This document shows positions 8,848 to 20,296 of a stretch of DNA of 64,000 nt, one piece after another; positions within the stretch are counted from its first letter, which is position 1, and each line of letters starts with the position of its first letter. Below the pieces are notes generated by a model, which did not search any database, was not told the origin of the DNA, and was given only the letters and a program-made list of their open reading frames with translations. The stretch is taken from assembly GCA_947652605.1 (NCBI GenBank), contig OX393581.1, positions 27,336,788 to 27,400,787 on the forward strand. The letters are read 5' to 3'. A program made the position numbers and the translations under genes. This DNA comes from Elmis aenea (taxonomy: Eukaryota; Arthropoda; Insecta; Coleoptera; Elmidae).

Positions 8848-10532
8848 CAGAGTGTACAAAAAGTAACGTAACGGATCAATATCTCGTCTTGTGGCAACTT
8901 CACAAAAAAAAGTTTCGAATGAAAGGTTTGTGGTAATTTACTACATAACCTAAAATTATATTCAACTATACACAGTGTTTTGTTTTTGCGCATCGATGCG
9001 TCACTTTGTTTTTTTAAACAGAACGCCCTGTATACTTTGCACTTTTTAGATGCAGAATTAAATTGTCTTTCAAAATGTATAGGATATTTATTATGTGTCT
9101 AAATTCTAAAATCAATCGTTTTTAGTTATTTAAGTTTTTATGAAAATTTTCACAGAAACAGGACTGACTAATTAAAATTTTAAAATAATACAGAGGGTGT
9201 TTTTTATGCTCGGTCCAATTGGTTAAACTTCAACCACGGATAAGTCAAATTTTTTAAATAGAATACCCTATATATTTTTAAATATTCTTATCGATAACTG
9301 CACTCATATGTTAAATTCTCCATAATGACGTCACGTTTTGTCGTATGACAGCGGATAAAAAGGTAACAAAATATCCTCTTACATTTTTGCATGTAACTTT
9401 TGTTACCATGCAACCGACTTATGACTAAAAGATTTTGACGTTTTGTTAGTTATTATTTAAAGGTTATAATTTATTCGTGCAGTTATCGTACCGAATTACA
9501 CTCGAGCTTTGTTTTTATCCTGGACAAACTTGCTTTTACTAAACTCAAGTTTAGTTGCTATTAGGCAACTCTTGACTTGACAACTGTCAAAGATAAGACA
9601 GTTTTATCTCGTCGACTTTCCTAGCAACCAAACTTTCGTAGCAACGCAAGTTTGTCCGGCTAAAAACAAAGCTCTCGTGTAATTAATTACCCCCGATAAT
9701 TTAATTACCTTTAAAATTTGTTTAAGGTCTAATTTATGTCTAGAATTAATATTTCTCGAGTTATTGCGGTTTTCATGGTGGTAATTAATGGGCACAAACA
9801 AAATATTTAATAGAAACTAATTAGTCGTCTTTGGAAATATCTCGATTATTTGTTTTAAATGTCAAACGTTCTATTTTCATCTTTAAGCTATATGTTTACC
9901 TGATTATAAATTAGTTTAATAAAAAACATGAAAATCGCAATAGCTCGAGAAATATTAATTCTAGATATAATAGACCTTAAACAAATTTTAAAGGTAATTA
10001 AATTATCGATAAGAATATTTAAAAATATGTAGGGTGTTCTATTTAAAAAATTTGACTTATCCGTGGTTAAAATTTAAGCAATTGGACCGAGCATAAAAAA
10101 CACCCTGTGTATTATTTTAAAATTTTAATTAGTCAGCAATCACTATGATACTATTGTCGAACAAAGTTTTAAAGGAATTCGTTCGGAAATTGCTATGTTG
10201 TGATATATCAATATTTTCTTAGAGTCCTGTTTCTGTGAAAATTTTTATAAAAACTTAAATAACTCAAAAACGATTGATTTTAGACACATAATATTTTATA
10301 CATTTTGAAAGACAATTTAATTCTGCATCTAAAATGTGCAAAATATACAGGGTGTTCTATTTAAGAAACAAAGTGACGTATCGGTACGCAAAAACAAAAT
10401 ACTGTGTATAGTTGAAAATAATTTAAGGTTATGTAGTAAATTACCACAAACAACTTTTATTCGAAACTTTTGTTTTGTAAAGTTGCCACAAGACGAGATA
10501 TTGATCCGTTACGTTAATTTTTGTACACTCTG
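8848..10532. mobile_element. TA-flanked fold-back element, 1.7 kb
   Basis: Left end TA|CAGAGTGTACAAAAAGTAAC (8848) and right end ATTTTTGTACACTCTG|TA (10532) are inverted copies, and the similarity runs inward for more than 400 bp per arm. Matched landmarks are 8881-8950 with 10430-10500, 9020-9130 with 10255-10360, 9195-9296 with 10003-10110, and 9694-9770 with 9915-10003. Each arm carries two further internal ACAGGGTG-like words (near 9028 and 9192; near 10110 and 10349). No coding. The left arm is interrupted by the insertion at 9297-9693. The TA flanks suggest Tc1/mariner-type integration. Confidence 0.75.
9297..9693. mobile_element. 397-bp insertion nested in the fold-back arm
   Basis: CGATA occurs on both sides (9292-9296 and 9694-9698). 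In the opposite arm the sequence runs TTATCGATAATTTAATTACC without interruption (around 10000), so the empty site is visible in the same element. Inside are two inverted-repeat modules. One is CGATAACTGCAC (9292-9303) with GTGCAGTTATCG (9477-9488). The other is about 30 bp starting GAGCTTTGTTTTTATCC (9504) with its partner ending AAAAACAAAGCTC (9673). These may be two successive insertions. Confidence 0.7.
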
Positions 10533-11777
10533 TATAAACAAAATAACTCAAACATAAAATCTATCACATTTTTTTAAATATTGCTTAGGCGTTTTGTACG
10601 ACATCTATAATAGGTATATTAAAAATATATAGTGTGAAAAGTTTCGTAAAAATCGAACAAAAACTATTTACAAAATAATAAAAAATAAACAAAAATCGAA
10701 TGTTATCACAAAAAAACTGTTCTTTGCATGAATACCAAAGACGAGGTGCTAGAGTTTTTATTTGCACCCTGTTTTTTCTAACATTGACCTATAATCCTAT
10801 TGCTTAAAATTTACTAACTTTTAACATTAGTTTACGTGAATATTTGAAAGTTACGAATTAAAAAAGGAGGTTTATAAAAAGCTTAAAAGAATGTTATTCG
10901 TTTTAATCTGTTTTAGAATTAAAAAGTGTTTTAAAATTTCGTTTTTTCCAAGAAAACTTGTTTTTATTTTTTCCCATTTGTTTTCAAGTACCTACTGTTC
11001 ACATTGTGCACATCTATTATTTTAAAAGCAAACCAAAATAAATTGTTGGGTGATTTTTGAAACAACTTCGTTACCAGCGTAAGCTGCTCTAAAGTTGATA
11101 ATGATCGTTTTTTTTGTGGATTTAATATAAAAATATATATAATTCATTATTTTTTTCAAGTAAAAAATTTTCCTGACAATTGTAAGAATTATTTTGTTTT
11201 ATTTATCATATAGAGAATAAATTAATAATTATAAATTAATTATTTTAAAAAAATTGTACATGCTTGAAAATTTGCAGAGACTGTTGTATTCATTATATCG
11301 AAAAATGTAACAGGATAATTATCCCCTGCTTTTTTGCACGGAGGGTTCATTGTCAGGGAAGGTACTTAACGGAAGGTTTTTAATCAGGGGGTTATTGTCT
11401 GGGAGGTCATTAAAAGGGACGTAATAGCTCTAGAACCATCGGAGAGATATCTTCTTTGATTCGCCTAAAATAAATCGTAATTATTATTGTTACTACAAAC
11501 AAGGGCGGCCTCGAAAATATTTTAGGATATATAGGGGGCCGCAATACCATTTACCAACGTCGAAAGAGGGTAAACTGTATTACACTTTTTAATACCATCA
11601 GTTTAATTTATTTTATGGAAAAAAAAATATTTATGCATATCCTTTATACGTGGAAGCGCGTCACGCTCTGCGCCTTCTACTGCAATTTTAATTTCTTAAT
11701 TTTAATCATCTGTATCACAGTGATCTGTATCAAATTTGTCCTGAAAATATTTTGTCAAACTATTATGACAATTTAAA
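10533..11777. other. AT-rich spacer
   Basis: No coding exon or terminal repeat was recognised. It includes the presumed promoter of the tetraspanin gene. A GGGGTTATTG/GGAGGTCATT-type purine-rich patch lies at about 11335-11440. Confidence 0.3.
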
Positions 11778-13164
11778 ATGTCAACTTTAGATATTAAATG
11801 TGGAAAACCAGTTCTAACTTTAAAATACAGAACAATAAAATATATAGGCAATTTTACATGTGTACTAAACGTTATCGATACAATTTATTGTATAAGTCTT
11901 TTTGTATCTGCCATAAGAACAAAAATAAACGTTGGAAATTATATAAACATGGTATCAAATAAAGATGGAAATTTTTTACCAACAGTACTGGCACTCGCTG
12001 GTGTTTTATGTTTGTTTATGAATTTGTCGTCAATTTATTTTGTACATAAAATATTCAGCAAAAAAAAACGTGACGCAGTAAATAAAATGATGTTTATGTT
12101 TGTACTTATCATCATAGTGTCTGTACTTCTATTAGTATCTATGTGTTTCATGGTGTTAGCGCATTCGTATTCGACTCATGAAAAACTTCATGATGGTATT
12201 ACAGATGCTATGAAAAATTACAGCACAGATTCGACAATCAAAAAACAAGTAGATCTGCTGCAAATTGAATTTCGCTGTTGTGGGAGCAAAACATACTCAG
12301 AATGGTACAAAATAGAATGGTTTGATAAAAATTTAGTTGCAAAAAGGTATGAACAAATTGTCGCCCTAGCGTTGTTTTGTTCCATGTCACATGTAGATGA
12401 TTTCGAGAAAATCGACTAAAATTAAATAAATCGGCAATTCATCAATAGAATTTGGATATCTTGAGAAATAAGGAACACTTAAATATAATCTTGATTATAT
12501 CCTAAGTCAATTTACAGCAAAATGGCATATGGAGCAAAATAACTCTTAAACGACGAAATGTTGTATGGAAATAAAAATTTATATATTTAAATTCGTTTAT
12601 AAGTAATGGCTCTGTAAAGACTGTAGAAGGAGAAACTCCATTCAGTTGTTGCTCCATGACTTCGGAATTTCCTTGTATACATCACGGAATTGAAGCTTCT
12701 AGTTCACCATATAAATATACTAAAACTACTAATATAAGTATTTCAACTCACGGATGTTTCACAGCTATCAGGAAGGCGAAGAAATCTATCGGTTGGCTTA
12801 TAGTTGGTCATATATTTGCACTAACTCTTTTGCAAGTAGGTAATTTCAAAAATTTCATTGACGTTTAAAATGTGTCAGCTAATTTGTAATTGTAAAAATG
12901 TATTTATTCAATTGTAATTCGTCTTATTCTGTTTTTTAATCATTTAAATTCATATACAGTTTCATAGTTTCACGTTTGAATGTTGAAAGAAAATTTTTCT
13001 CCATCAAAATTTAAAAAAATAAATATCATACAATACTAAACTTTTTACAACTTAAAATTGGAGAAAAATTTTTTTGATTTAAAATCATTTAGAGCACATT
13101 TTCAATTATTGTTTCAATACAGGTAGTTCTAAATATTCGCATAAAAAAATATTTCGCGAGGTAA
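11778..13164 (+). CDS. Peripherin/ROM1-like tetraspanin
   Basis: Exon 1 is 11778-12346 (189 codons plus two bases; donor AAAAG|GTATGA). Exon 2 is 12604-12835 (acceptor TTATAAG, in phase, AG+T = Ser). A tentative exon 3 is 13123-13164 (acceptor TTTCAATACAG). Exon 1 has hydrophobic segments at residues 24-46, 66-89 and 104-128, then the large extracellular loop with the tetraspanin CCG at 167-169 and the peripherin-like EFRCCGSKTYSEWYKIEWF. Exon 2 continues GETPFSCCSMTSEFPCIHHG, an HGC motif and the fourth membrane segment GWLIVGHIFALTLL. The cysteine spacing matches the retinal peripherin-2/ROM1 branch, whose members shape photoreceptor disc rims. Role in an insect: a plasma-membrane tetraspanin of unknown function. 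The protein would be about 280 residues. The end is uncertain: TAA at 13162 overlaps an AG|GTAAAG donor, so a further exon is possible. Confidence 0.8.
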
Positions 13165-14221
13165 AGTTATCTCTAAAACAAATACAATAAACTTAAAAGA
13201 AACATTTTTATAGAAGGTTTCTGTTAAAGGTGTTTCGTAAGTTTAGGTACAAATTCAGAAAAAAAATTATACGAAGTCTTATAATACGTATAAGTTCTGA
13301 CGTTTTTTATTTACAAAGACGCAAAACATTTTGTAATTGCGATTGTATTGCATTTACAACAACATTTTGCGTTAAGCACAGTAGGCTTTTTTTAATACAA
13401 TAATTTTAATAGCCCATAGAACCGTGGCCAATAGGCAGCAATTATACGTCAAAAACTTAATGCTTATTGACTTAATAGTGTTTCTTAACCTATTTGTATT
13501 TGCGCCCAGCTTTGCATAGATATCAATTTTATTGCGTCCCCCATCCAATCCTTTTGTCCCATTAAAACGCTCTATTTGTTTTTATTTTTCAACCGTCGTT
13601 TGACTGAGTGTATTGTTAGTCCCTTTTGCTAATGTAAACTTAAATGTACATTGAAATACAAAACACTATTTATTGGGGTAACTAAGAACCTTCTCGTATG
13701 TGTGACTGCTGTCATTTTCGGTGTATATTTTATGTTACTGTTTTTGTTGTTTTAGTAAAAAGTTTTGCCTTTGATTTCCAATTTTCTTCGCGCCCTCCCC
13801 CCGTCGCTTTAGATACTTCGCGTCACTCTTAAGCCTAGTATAGATATGTGTAAAGTAAACACATCGCGAACCCCGTCGCGCACCACGTCGCGTTCCGAAC
13901 AGCGTACCTCATCGCAGACTTCCAATCCAACCGAACCCCAAACCGTAACAGCGTTCTGTATCAATTAAAGGCGAGCTATTTTCGACCGCCGCCGGTCCGG
14001 CACCGGTCAGCGGGAAATTTGACCGGTCCGCGGAAAATTTTTACGGCACTGAAGACAAATTCCTGTATTGCATAATGTTCGGGAATGTTCGGGAAAGGAG
14101 TGTGTTCGGTTCCTGACAATGAATTTTACCAAACAAACGTGAAGTTAGTAACCAGATATAAGAATATCTAGCAATTTTCTGTCATTTTTTGTTGTAATTT
14201 TTGTCAAGGGTTTGCTATTTA
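13165..14221. other. Spacer with GC-richer patches
   Basis: At about 13855-13930 the word CGTCGCG/CATCGCG recurs four or five times. At 13970-14050 there is a CCGGTCCGG/ACCGGTC-rich patch, echoed by ACCGGTCCGCGAAATT at 15464-15482, so an old element may span the Helitron and the fold-back between them. No coding was seen. Confidence 0.3.
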
Positions 14222-14601
14222 TCTATATATATATAAAAATGAATGTATGTATGTATGTATGTTTGTATGGATGTTTGTCCTTTATGCATTCTTATACCAT
14301 TCATCCGATCTTGACCAAATTTGGCACAGACAATCTATAGGACCATGGGAAGAAGATAGGCTATATAAGAATTCCCAGAAGTTCCAAAAATTCCCAAAAG
14401 AACCAAAATTCCCAAAAGATCCAAATATCACAAAAGTTTCAAAATTCTCAATAGATACAAAAATTCTCAATAGATACAAAAATTCCCAAAAGATCCAAAA
14501 TTCTCAAAAGGTCAAAAACGTCCACGGGGCGCGAGCGCGAAGCGCGAGTAGTCTGTGATTGATAGAAAAAATCACCGAGCGAAGCCGGGTCACTACGCTA
14601 G
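14222..14601 (+). mobile_element. Helitron-type non-autonomous element
   Basis: Begins TCTATATATATATAAAAATG after an A and ends GGGTCACTACGCTAG before a T. TC at the 5' end, CTRR (here CTAG) at the 3' end, and insertion between A and T without target duplication are the Helitron signature. The 5' region has ATGT repeats, the middle holds a minisatellite, and the last 80 bp are GC-rich with GCGCGAGCGCGAAGCGCGAG and CCGAGCGAAGCCGGG, which can form short hairpins near the 3' end. No Rep/helicase coding is present. Confidence 0.7.
14374..14515. repeat. Degenerate minisatellite inside the Helitron
   Basis: About eight imperfect units of 15-17 bases of the form AATTCCCAAAAGATCCAA, varying to AATTCTCAATAGATACAA. 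The simple-sequence ORFs over it on both strands are artefacts of this repeat. Confidence 0.75.
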
Positions 14602-14770
14602 TTAATTATAATTACAAACTAAAATAAAAAATTATACGTTTAGTAAATACTATTAATTTAAGTTTTTAGTAATCATAGGACTGATTTTTTGTTGTGTTCC
14701 CAAATGCAATGATTTTGTTAATTTTTTTCATAATTTTCTGTGATTTTTGTCAAAGGTTTATTTACTTATA

Positions 14771-15330
14771 CAAGGTGTTTCAGACCACCCGTACCAGCAC
14801 TTTTATTCGAAAATGCGACGTCTGACAAAGATGGGGAAAACAATTTTATAACAAAAGTGCATATGTAGAATTGACTGACGCTATAGCGGTTTTCGTGATT
14901 AAACCGGAAGTGGCCAAATCCGGAAGTAACTTTAAAAACTTAAATGAAATCATCCGGTTTTTATTGCATAATTAGAAAGATATTTAATTAAAAAACACTT
15001 TTTACTTGAAATTTTTTTTGATTATCGGTATAGTTTGTAACAACAAAAACCCTATTCGCATGTAACGGAGTTCTGGACACCCCCTTTTTTATTTAGTTTT
15101 GTATCTATTTAAAGGAAATTTTAGACATATGATATGTGTGAAAAACTCGATTATTTTAACATATGTACACTATCGTTTCACTTCCGGTCTCGCCGGACAT
15201 GACCCTAAGTTTGTTATTTCAAATTAAACACCCTGTATATTTTTATATTTTTGGAAAAAGGAAGCAATTTTGAATACAACTGCACTATTTTCGAATACAA
15301 ATGCTGGTACGGGTGGTCTGAAACATCCTG
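14771..15330. mobile_element. TA-flanked fold-back element (560 bp)
   Basis: Left end TA|CAAGGTGTTTCAGACCACCC and right end GGGTGGTCTGAAACATCCTG|TA are inverted over about 45 bp (through GTACCAGCA and TTCGAAAAT). An inner TTAAACACCCTGTATA word occurs near 15224. Its right half (15110-15290) matches 51600-51770 of the element at 51557, so the two share an ancestor or module. Confidence 0.75.
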
Positions 15331-16684
15331 TATATAATAATTACAATAATTACTTATCTTTACATTTAAATATTAATGTCAGTAAATGATAATAAAAATG
15401 TTACAATTAACTTATGTAGTAGTTCTTTAATACCTAGTAAACATTTTCTGTCAAAAAAAAAACACCGGTCCGCGAAATTTTTTCACAAATTTTACTGGTT
15501 CATAGGCCAAAAAAGGTTGACAAACGCTAAATTAAACGAACCATAAACATAATAACAATAAGATCAGAACGAACAAATCCCGATGTTAACCGAATTTTTT
15601 TTTAATAACTGAAACGGGAACGAATTGTTATTAGTTCAAGGAGGAAAACGAAATTGAAAATATTTATTACCGATTTTACTTAATGTTCTACATGAACAGT
15701 GCATTAGTCAAAAGAGTTGGGAGTCAGAGTCGGTTTTAAAAAATACGGACTCGGGAGAGTCAAGAGTTGGGAGTCGTTTATTTTTCTGCCGATTCCCCAT
15801 CCGTGGTTACGTAAAGACAGTGCAGTCAACAATTACAAAATGTTGCATATCTTGTAAAAAACGACGGAGCCCACAAGTTTTTATGGCTTTTCTGATTACG
15901 TAATTTTTGTTTGATTTAGTACCATATTTTAGAGAACAACTTTAAGACACAAGCTTTGCAAATTTTGAGAAGATCAGCCTAGCGTAGAATTTAAAAAAAT
16001 TAAAAATAATGAGATTTAGGATAGGCCTATGGTAAAACATTAATTTTATTTTCTTGCATTTATCCAAGACTAATTTTAGAAATTTGATTTTCCTTTCGTA
16101 CATCTTATAAAAATTCAGTCGCTTTTCCATCAAGAAGATAATGTGTGTATTCGTGTTTGCTCGTGCAGGCTCACCTGATTTGCAAAACGAAATTACTACT
16201 TATTCTTATTACATCAATTCTAATACACTTTGTGTTTTAGTGAAATAATGTTTTAGATTTTATTGGTAATTGCTGTACGTCTACTTCAAACAGCGCATTT
16301 TGAAAAAGGAAGATTTAATAAAGAAAATGGTGTTTATACTTGTTGGCTTATTGGTACTTATATTGGAAAAAAATCAAAGTCGCCACCACCAGTACCTCCA
16401 TTTAATTAAACCATTAAATTACCGTTTATTACATGTCTTAACCATGGGTAATATCTATGATTTTAACTGACTTGAAAGTACCTATCATTATCTACAGCTG
16501 CCTATAAGCGGTATTTTTTTCAGTTTGCAAAATAAGCTACTGAAAATTAAATATTTTTTAGCAACGTCGTGAAAACAATTTACTTAGTTTTTATGTACCT
16601 ACCCAATACAATACTCTATTTTGTATTTTTGCTTAAATTATTGCCATTTCATTTTATAAATGTAGTAGAAATTACATCAAATTA
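15331..16684. other. AT-rich spacer
   Basis: Holds the ACCGGTCCGCG word noted for 13970, a GGGAGTCG/AGAGTTGGGAGTCG imperfect repeat (15715-15800), and otherwise nothing recognised. Confidence 0.3.
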
Positions 16685-16686
16685 TA

Positions 16687-17240
16687 CAGGGTGTGTATAA
16701 ATTGGCGGAAGCGCTACACGTGTCGATGTTCTTCGTAAAATTCGAAGTCGTAAATCTTTATACAAGAATGTTGTTCCATGCTTGCTGTGTCTGCAAGAGG
16801 TCCTCAAAGTTTTGACATTCAGTCCTTTAAAAAGCGTTATTATTTAATATTTTTTAAAGAAAATGCTGCGATTTGGAATAAAAATTAATTTCGAATAATA
16901 TTTTTCCTAGATATTGTTTTTCCTTTCAAAAATCGGTGTTGAAAATATGTTATTCACTGATTTGAATGAAAATAATACACATGGCAACATTGTCATTAGC
17001 TGTCATCTCTGTTTTTCTCGTAATTATAAATATCTAATTGTAAGTATAAATTGCTGATAAAAAAATGTCCAAACGCAAATCAATGGATGCAATGTTGCCA
17101 AATTTTTGTTTCTTTAAATGGTCCCTGAGGCCATAGGTAGCAGTAGCATGGTACAACATTTTTGTATAAAGATTTTCGACTTAGAATTTTACGAAGAACA
17201 TCGTCACGTGTAGCGCTTCCGCCAATTTATACACACCCTG
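16687..17240. mobile_element. TA-flanked fold-back element (554 bp)
   Basis: TA|CAGGGTGTGTATAAATTGGC at the left and GCCAATTTATACACACCCTG|TA at the right are exact inverted copies. The arms continue through GGAAGCGCTACACGTG and CGTAAAATTC to about 110 bp, with a few mismatches. No coding. This is the clearest example of the CAGGGTG-ended, TA-flanked family. Confidence 0.85.
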
Positions 17241-17825
17241 TATAAAAGAAAATAAAAAGCTGCAATATTCGGAACGAATATTGCGGTAAAACGATGTATA
17301 GGGGAATGATCGATTCGGTCCTATTTTTGAGATATAAACGACATATCAGAAAACCCTAGTTGCCAGATCCGACATTGAAGTCCATCTCAGGCCTCTGGCA
17401 GGCAATGCAAGTCTCTGACGAAAGAGAAAAATTATGTAGACGCTATTGCAACTTGCAATTTGCAAGTAGTACCGATCTGCAGTCAGCCAGTAGGAATTTA
17501 TGTAGTAGAACCGCATCAAGTGGGCCGTATCTCAACACACAAATCGACGGTCACACAATCAAACTATAAATGCTATATGCTTTGAAAAATTAAAATAGTA
17601 ATACAGTACTATAAACGTAAACATATAAATAAATGAGAAGTTTTTTTTTACTTGTCAAATATGTACTGATATCTCCGGCATTGGTATGACAAAAATCTGG
17701 CAACCCTACGGTAAACGATTGTTTGAGGAACGATCAATCGACATTTCACTGTATTTAACTAGTTATATTGAAATAACCTGTGACGGATAAAACAACAGAA
17801 TGATGTACTAATTAATTATTTATTT
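17241..17825. other. Spacer with an unexplained open frame
   Basis: A 70-codon plus-strand frame at about 17360-17569 has a fairly protein-like composition (LWQAMQVSDEREKLCRRY) but no recognised motif, start context or splice partners. It may be transposon debris. Confidence 0.25.
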
Positions 17826-19095
17826 TTTTATTATTTAGTCATGAGTCCTTCTACTGTTAGGTGTAGGACTGTTGAGTTGTGTGCTGACTCTTTTCCATGT
17901 TTTTCTGTCTTGTGCTATCCTTTTTATGTCTTTCCATTTGATGTTTCTATCTGCAGTCTGCAACTGCTTTTTTAACCCTCCGTTCGTCGGGTGTGGTCTG
18001 TGAGTCCACGGCAAAATAAAATTTTTAATAATTTGTTTATTTTTTATAAAATTTCTACCGCCTCAGTACCTTTCAAGTGTATGAATAGCAACTGTTTTCC
18101 CTATACAAAACTGTTATTAAAAATTTCAGCTAGTTGCCGCATAGCATTTTGTCCTGATAGACCCCACCCGATCAAACGTGTAACAATATTTGCAAAGTTT
18201 CTCAGTTGATTATGTTGTTACCATCTCATTTCAGTTGACAACGCTGTGCATTTTTGTGTCTATCAACTTCGTGCAAGCAACTAGATTTATGTTATACGTT
18301 ATAACTCGGGTATTCCTCTAATTACTGACTATTCGTCACCACATCAATACGTCAGTTCACGATTGAACCTATTCGTAGTGGATGTGTTATTTATTATTTA
18401 CAAAGTAGTAAAGTCCATAAAAAGTTTATATAGTTTTCACTACAGTTACATTTTATCAACACGTTTTTTTTTGCAAAATTTGTAAATCCTGGTTGTGCAT
18501 GGACCACATAATGGCCTGCTGCAAAGACTGCTCGGCAAACATGTAGACCACAGTTTGACCCCCTCCAGATTGTGCATAGATTTTTATTTTTTAGTTTTTT
18601 AATTTTTCCCTAATAAAATGTATATATTTAAATAGATATTTTTGTAAGGCAATTTTATTTTCATTTATTTAGGCGTTGTTCTCAAATTTTGAAAATTATG
18701 CGGTAAAATTCTGTTTTTTTTTTCAAATCCAACTGACACAAGAAAAATGTGTTTGGAATTAATCCTGTATTAGGGAATATATAGAAATAGGTTCGTAGAA
18801 AACACATTTATGCAAAATTAGCACTGGAAGGCATTTTAGTGCCCTTCACAAGCTATTTTATTTTGGTCTCCACAGACCACACTCGATCGAAAGTGTTTCA
18901 AGAGGGCACCCGACGGACGGAGGGTTAACTTCGTCGTGCCAGGTTTTTCTCGGTCTACCTCCTTTGTTTTTTCCGTGTTCTTGCTTCATATGCTTTTCTG
19001 GTTAACCTTTCTTCTTTAATCCTATAAATGTGATCCAACCAACCCAGCTGCCTATCCTGTATTTTTGTTTCAACTGATTTTATCTTTAACCTGTT
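17826..19095 (-). pseudogene. LINE ORF2 C-terminal tail, split by a piggyBac-type MITE
   Basis: Minus-strand fragments on either side of the MITE form one LINE tail. The upstream part (19090-18929) reads QLGWLDHIYRIKEERLTRKAYEA... and then a GRPRKTWHDEV-like motif in a shifted frame. The part at 17971-17826 reads RNIKWKDIKRIAQDRKTWKR and ends in a stop. The GRP-R-W motif followed by A-DR-W is typical of the end of LINE ORF2 proteins. Several frameshifts are visible. The clade was not determined. Confidence 0.65.
17976..18924. mobile_element. piggyBac-type MITE (949 bp)
   Basis: Flanked by TTAA on both sides (17972-17975 and 18925-18928). Ends CCCTCCGTTCGTCGGGTG and CACCCGACGGACGGAGGG are an 18-bp inverted repeat with one mismatch. 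TTAA duplication plus CCCT... ends is diagnostic of piggyBac. The word GACCAC (with GTGGTC) recurs near both ends. No transposase frame is present. Confidence 0.88.
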
Positions 19096-19929
19096 CTAAC
19101 CTAATTAATACAAAGTGATTAATTTACTTAAAATCACTACACTGCATTTGTTTTGCCTTACCTATAGCACAATAGTATTTAAGCATAATTTTATTAATTA
19201 CAGTTTATTTGGAGACAAACTTTTAAAATAAATATTTAATTTAAAAGATAAAAAGTATGCTTTTTATAGTGTCATAATTAACTATATTTTCAGTTTAAAA
19301 AAATACAACATTGTCAATTATCTCAGGATCTAAGCAACGTTAAAACAATTGAATGTTCAATGTTACCATATAATGAATGTATAAATAAATGATACGATTT
19401 GGCAATTTGGCACTATTTAAAAATATGTACAATGGTGCTCAAAAAATAAAAGTATTGCTTGCTAACAAACGCACATTATGTCTATTTTAACCAACTTTCT
19501 ATCTCATAACCTTAACGAGATTACAAGGAGTGTCCCACCTTTGTTGTCAGTTATTTTAAAAATTTTGAAGCAATAACAAAACTTCACCTGTTTTGTTAAC
19601 CTGATAAGAAATATATTTGGTGTCCTAAATAAATAATGGAATATAAGGCAAAATAAAACCATGACCAAAACTCTGGGCCCTCACAAAATCGTACTTTTCT
19701 TGAATGTGTGTTCTGCAAGTTAAAACATTTGCTATTTACTGGTTAAGGGATACATAATTCCAAACAAAACCTTACATAAAAAAGATTTATTCATTTATAA
19801 AAGTACAAATGTATATATTTTTATAAAAAATAGTGTATATTTTAAAGCTATCAGTACTATCAAAAATACTTTGAAAAATAAATACCCACATAAAGACAAC
19901 AAAACCAAAATATACCTACATATAAAACA
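19096..19929. other. AT-rich spacer
   Basis: No exon, array or terminal repeat recognised. Confidence 0.3.
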
Positions 19930-20285
19930 GCCGTGAGGCTTATGTTAGATAATGAAGCTGAAACATCCAAAACAAAACACTTACGATGACTACAATAATT
20001 GGAAAAAACGTGACTAGACAGAAACAAAATCGTTGGAGATGACTGCCAAGCAATAAATAACATTATGAAATTTGTATAGAAAAGAAGAATGGAATGGAAT
20101 CACATCAATAGAGCACGCCATAGTAAACTATGAAAAATAGTGCGTGAATTGAAACCAGAGAGCCAAAAAAACCCAGGAAGGCCAATGAAGAGATGGAGGT
20201 AGTGTTGACAGTCTTTATCAAATAAAACACCGTAAAAAGCAACGTGAAGAGAAACAGGCTGCAGCCCACAATAAGCAAAGAAGAC
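19930..20285 (+). pseudogene. LINE ORF2 C-terminal tail
   Basis: Plus-strand codons from about 20084 read RMEWNHINRARHSKL, then a stop, then KIVRELKPESQKNPGRP and MKRWR. This has the arrangement of the terminal part of LINE ORF2 (W-HI-R, R-KP, GRP-KRW). It is riddled with stops and lies directly against the 3' end of fuzzy on the opposite strand, so it may form part of the fuzzy 3' UTR in antisense. Confidence 0.55.
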
Positions 20286-20296
20286 ACTGGAATGTG

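Noticed and set aside
12656..12868. Separate small gene downstream of the tetraspanin
   Set aside because: It is the second exon of the tetraspanin: frame, acceptor, PFSCC motif and fourth membrane span all fit.
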